6,265 nt of DNA from an uncultured Sphingorhabdus sp. (GTDB lineage: Bacteria; Pseudomonadota; Alphaproteobacteria; Sphingomonadales; Sphingomonadaceae), in the NCBI GenBank assembly GCA_937873665.1, contig CALMYW010000157.1, positions 1 through 6,265 of the forward strand. The letters are read 5' to 3'. The stretch's first letter is position 1. Each line of letters begins with the position of its first letter. The notes below the pieces were generated by a model that saw only the letters and a list, made by a program, of their open reading frames with translations, was not told the origin of the DNA and searched no databases. Of this stretch, positions 4,042 to 6,265 are shown one piece after another. A program made the translations under genes and the position numbers.

Positions 4042-5985
4042 CTAGACCTCCTCAAGCACCACTGCGCTATTCATAAGCCTATGGACGCGCTGCCGTACAT
4101 CCTCGGGAATAGTCGGCGGGACAACGGCCCCGTGCGCATCCGCTTGGTGTTGGTAGTCGCCCATGATGACCCGGATGACCGCAGGCACGTTGGTCGGCGT
4201 CACTGCATCAATGGCTGCGCGATCACCCAGATCAGGATGCGGCTGGGTCAGCAGCCGGTATAGATCCCAAGGATCCGCGTGTGGACACTGTTTCATGAGC
4301 GCTTGGGCCAGCTTGTGCTTGAGCGGCACAAGTTGCCAATCGGGAACCCGCTGCCCCCGGTTGCCCAGACTGATAGCCAGCAATTTGCCAGCTTTCAGCT
4401 CGCGGTTGATCTGGTCTTTGGACTTCCCGGCCAGCTTGCCGAACAGCGAGACCGGCAGATTGTTCGGCGACTCGTAGATGGCCAGCATTTCTTCGCGCTC
4501 GCGCTGGATGGCGGACACTTCCGGCTCCGGGGCATGCACCGGAGGCGGCGGCACCTGCGACAGCCGCTGGAACGTGATTCCGCCGTTGTTGGGGGTCACG
4601 ACGATGGACGTGGCTACCACGGGCGGCACGCCGGGTACAGCAGGCTCAGCAGTCGTGGAGACCGCGCCCACCACTTCCTCCACTTCCGCCATCGCCGGCA
4701 CCCCGTCGATACGAATGGTCAGGTGCGCGCTCGCGGCTTCCACTTCGCCCTGTTCGAGCAGGTCGAGGCGATCGGCCCAGTCCTGCATCATCCGCCGGCG
4801 CGGCTCCACGTACTTCGCGTGGTTGTAGGCTGAACTGACCTTGTTGGGGTCGGAGTGCGAAAGCTGCGCGTCCACCCAAATCTTCGGGTAGCCGATCTCG
4901 TTGAGCGCCGTCGAGATGGTGCCACGGATGCCGTGGCCGGTCAGGCGCCCCTCATACCCCATGAGCTGCACAGCCTTGTTGAGGGTGTTCTCGCTGATGC
5001 GCTTCTTGAGTTCGCTGCGGTGCGACAGCAGGTACTTCTGCGCCGGACGCATCACGCCCAGGAGATAGCGCACGATCTCGATGGCCTGTACGGACAGGGG
5101 CACGATGTAGGGTGGCACGTCCTGCGGTCGCTTGCCGGCCTTGCGCATTTCGTCCTGGAGTTGCTTGACGACCTGCGGCGGGATAATCCACACGCCGCGG
5201 TCGAGGTCGAACTGCCCGGGTTCGGCCAGCCGCAACTCGCCCGTGCGCACCCCCGTCAGGAATAGCAGCCGGACACCAAGCTGGGTCTGCCAGCCGCGAG
5301 GGTTGTAGCGCCGGAGCTTCTGAAGAAACTCGGGCAGCTCGGGCAGGTGCAGGTAGGGGTTGTGCGCCACCGGGGGCTTGGGTTCGGCCACCACGTCCAG
5401 ATCCGCGGCCGGGTTGACTTCCAACCCCTCGGCGATAACCAGGGCATAGCGGAACAACTGGTTGAACCAGGTGCGAACCTTCTCGGCGGTGGTGAACGCC
5501 TTGCGTTTCTCGATCGCCGCCAGAACGCCCAGGAGCTGGGGGCGGCGAATGTCGTAGATCGACATCTTCCCCAGGGTGGGCAGCACGTCCTTGTTGAAGA
5601 TGCGCAGGATCTGCGAAAGCGTGCTCTGACGGCCTTCCTTGAGTTCCTTGCGGCGATGCTCGACCCAGGCATCGAAGACGTTCTTGAAGGTGTATTCGCC
5701 CGCCAGCTTGGCCGCGTGCCGGCGCTGATCGCGTTCGATTTGGGGATCAATGCCCTTGGCGAGCAGGACCTGGGCCTTGTCTCGTTCGGCACGGGCCTCG
5801 CGCAGGCTGAGGGCGGGATAGCTGCCCAGGGACATGCGCTTTTGCTTGCCCAGCCAGCAGTAACGGAAGACCCATGACTTGCCGCCTGCGGCAGAGACCA
5901 TCAGGCTCAGGCAGTCGTTGTCGTAGAGGGTGTAGCGTTTGCCGGTGGTCTTGGCCTGCCGGACGATCAGATCAGAGAGTGCCAT
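4042..5985 (-). CDS. int: Tyrosine recombinase (P4/IntB13-type integrase) of a tRNA-Gly-targeting genomic island or ICE
   Basis: This 647-residue site-specific recombinase integrates and excises the element at tRNA-Gly. In order: N-terminal DUF4102-type arm-binding domain (1-90; SDLIVRQAK, GGKSWVFRY, KQKRMSLGSYPALSLREAR); core-binding SAM-like domain (about 98-200); catalytic domain (about 210-405) with Arg247 (TGVRTGE), His351-x-x-Arg354 (LTGHGIR), His377 (QLSH) and Tyr387 (AYNHA). A Pro/Val-rich linker (about 420-490) leads to an extra C-terminal domain (about 495-615). Length and sequence recall IntB13 of ICEclc (657 residues, from memory). The start at 5985 has AGGAG 7 bases upstream and begins MALSDLIVRQAK, the family N-terminus; an upstream ATG at 6027 lies before that SD. 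The gene is transcribed away from the attachment core at 6212-6229, as in ICEclc. Translation may be modulated by the hairpin at 5995-6012. All catalytic residues are present and the frame is intact. Confidence 0.95.
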   Translation of the reverse strand: MALSDLIVRQAKTTGKRYTLYDNDCLSLMVSAAGGKSWVFRYCWLGKQKRMSLGSYPALSLREARAERDKAQVLLAKGIDPQIERDQRRHAAKLAGEYTFKNVFDAWVEHRRKELKEGRQSTLSQILRIFNKDVLPTLGKMSIYDIRRPQLLGVLAAIEKRKAFTTAEKVRTWFNQLFRYALVIAEGLEVNPAADLDVVAEPKPPVAHNPYLHLPELPEFLQKLRRYNPRGWQTQLGVRLLFLTGVRTGELRLAEPGQFDLDRGVWIIPPQVVKQLQDEMRKAGKRPQDVPPYIVPLSVQAIEIVRYLLGVMRPAQKYLLSHRSELKKRISENTLNKAVQLMGYEGRLTGHGIRGTISTALNEIGYPKIWVDAQLSHSDPNKVSSAYNHAKYVEPRRRMMQDWADRLDLLEQGEVEAASAHLTIRIDGVPAMAEVEEVVGAVSTTAEPAVPGVPPVVATSIVVTPNNGGITFQRLSQVPPPPVHAPEPEVSAIQREREEMLAIYESPNNLPVSLFGKLAGKSKDQINRELKAGKLLAISLGNRGQRVPDWQLVPLKHKLAQALMKQCPHADPWDLYRLLTQPHPDLGDRAAIDAVTPTNVPAVIRVIMGDYQHQADAHGAVVPPTIPEDVRQRVHRLMNSAVVLEEV

Positions 5986-5994
5986 TTCGAGGCT

Positions 5995-6012
5995 CCTAAG
6001 TGATGACTTAGG
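5995..6012 (-). promoter_or_regulatory. Inverted repeat overlapping the int ribosome binding site
   Basis: CCTAAG (5995-6000) and CTTAGG (6007-6012) are perfect arms around TGATGA. On the int mRNA the proximal arm CUUAGG shares its AGG with the AGGAG Shine-Dalgarno sequence, so folding would partly hide the ribosome site. It could equally be a DNA operator. Arms and overlap are seen; function is inferred. Confidence 0.5.
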
Positions 6013-6079
6013 TCCTATGCTCGTCATGGTTCCCGCTCAGCCCCAGCAACTATCCGGAAGCCGCCTCACCCGTATTCCT

Positions 6080-6098
6080 GTGCCTAGATTGGTGCCTA
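6080..6098. repeat. Direct repeat GTGCCTA x2, 12-base period
   Basis: GTGCCTA occurs at 6080-6086 and 6092-6098, one helical turn plus about 1.5 bases apart, between int and the attachment core. Arm-type sites for tyrosine recombinases are often short repeats in this position, so the pair could bind the Int N-terminal domain or an excisionase. This is inferred from position. Confidence 0.4.
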
Positions 6099-6143
6099 AA
6101 AAAGGCTGGCTGTGGGTGGATTTCCGTGGCGCTTGCTGGAATG

Positions 6144-6169
6144 AAAAAAGGAGCCGAAGCCCCTCTTTT
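6144..6169 (-). terminator. Intrinsic terminator with UUCG loop, downstream of tRNA-Gly
   Basis: Read on the minus strand, GGGGC (complement of 6159-6163), loop UUCG (6155-6158) and GCUCC (6150-6154) are followed by six Us (6144-6149). The flanking AAAAGA strand can pair with the U-run, so the stem may extend to 11 bp. It lies 43 bases past the tRNA-Gly 3' end and on its strand. It would therefore end the tRNA transcript before int. It lies on the island side of the attachment core, so it came with the element. Confidence 0.75.
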
Positions 6170-6211
6170 CAACGACTTACAGACGTCAGTGGAAGTCTAT
6201 AGATCATAACT

Positions 6212-6229
6212 TGGAGCGGGAAACGAGGC
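6212..6229 (-). other. Attachment site core (att), 18-bp 3' end of tRNA-Gly
   Basis: On the minus strand this is GCCTCGTTTCCCGCTCCA, the tRNA-Gly 3' end. ICEclc-family elements use an 18-bp tRNA-Gly 3' end as attB; the version I remember has T instead of C at the second base. The tRNA continues to the right and int lies to the left, so this is the int-side junction. No second copy is seen in the window. The exact edges of the core are assumed from ICEclc. Confidence 0.7.
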
Positions 6230-6265
6230 TCGAACTCGCGACCTCAACCTTGGCAAGGTTGCGCT
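6212..6265 (-). tRNA. tRNA-Gly (anticodon GCC), 3' part; 5' part outside window
   Basis: The minus strand shows the anticodon stem CAACC/GGTTG around loop TTGCCAA (anticodon GCC, complement of 6252-6254). It continues with variable loop AGGTC, T arm GCGAG-TTCGAGC-CTCGT, acceptor strand TTCCCGC, discriminator T and encoded CCA (6212-6214). The D arm and 5' acceptor strand lie beyond base 6265. The visible part is intact, as expected when a tRNA-targeting element restores the 3' end on integration. Confidence 0.95.

Larger units (their letters stand above)
5986..6211. other. Island-end spacer between int and the attachment core
   Basis: These 226 bases are non-coding and form the int leader and the island end. 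They hold, in order, the int Shine-Dalgarno (complement of 5993-5997) with its hairpin, an inverted 9-mer match to the att core (6030-6038), the GTGCCTA pair (6080-6098) and the tRNA terminator (6144-6169). They would also hold the int promoter, for which I see no convincing -35/-10 pair on the minus strand. The + strand open frame across it is not gene-like. Confidence 0.6.

Noticed and set aside
4279..5877. Several long + strand open frames opposite int (for example 4279-4833, 4855-5265, 5347-5877)
   Set aside because: They are antisense shadows of a GC-rich coding region with no recognisable domain or ribosome site.
5986..6027. Upstream ATG for the integrase at 6027
   Set aside because: The AGGAG site and the family N-terminus MALSDL place the start at 5985.
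5939..6202. + strand 87-codon open frame across the int leader
   Set aside because: It overlaps the int start, the SD hairpin and the tRNA terminator, has no SD and shows no family resemblance.
1..6265. CRISPR array, insertion sequence or transposase
   Set aside because: No regularly spaced repeats, terminal inverted repeats or transposase motifs were seen on either strand.

Overview
The window reads as the integrase-proximal end of a genomic island or integrative conjugative element (ICE) of the ICEclc/PAGI-2 type, inserted in the 3' end of a tRNA-Gly(GCC) gene. Next to it lies a polyhydroxybutyrate (PHB) gene cluster. The organism is a Gram-negative proteobacterium with GC-rich genes. The tRNA-Gly arm (CAACC/GGTTG anticodon stem, A at the start of the variable loop) and the PHB genes fit a betaproteobacterium or a related gammaproteobacterium. 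That host guess is an inference and is weak.

Left part (1-1780, + strand): the 3' end of a PHB synthase gene (phaC), a phasin, and acetoacetyl-CoA reductase (phaB). All three point the same way and probably form one operon. PhaB makes (R)-3-hydroxybutyryl-CoA, PhaC polymerises it, and the phasin coats the granule. No thiolase (phaA) is visible; it may lie upstream or be supplied from elsewhere.

Middle (1781-4041): an AT-rich spacer with several dyads, then a full LysR-type regulator with clearly lower GC than its neighbours. It converges on a small XRE-type repressor that carries an AT-hook-like N-terminus. Divergent from the repressor is a protein consisting only of a LysR effector-binding domain, paralogous to the effector domain of the LysR just described. 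The repressor and the effector-only gene share a 94-bp intergenic region. It holds a 21-bp dyad with perfect 9-bp arms, plus a third copy of the same 9-mer.

Right part (4042-6265, - strand): a 647-residue tyrosine recombinase of the IntB13 type, transcribed away from the attachment site. It carries a C-terminal extension that looks like an Xre/MbcA/ParS antitoxin-type domain. The int leader region has a hairpin over its Shine-Dalgarno site, a pair of GTGCCTA repeats and a UUCG-loop terminator for the tRNA transcript. It is followed by the 18-bp tRNA 3' end (attachment core) and the partial tRNA-Gly.

No second attachment core is visible within the window. The island therefore probably extends leftward past position 1, which would make the PHB genes island cargo. 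That is an inference and needs the flanking sequence.
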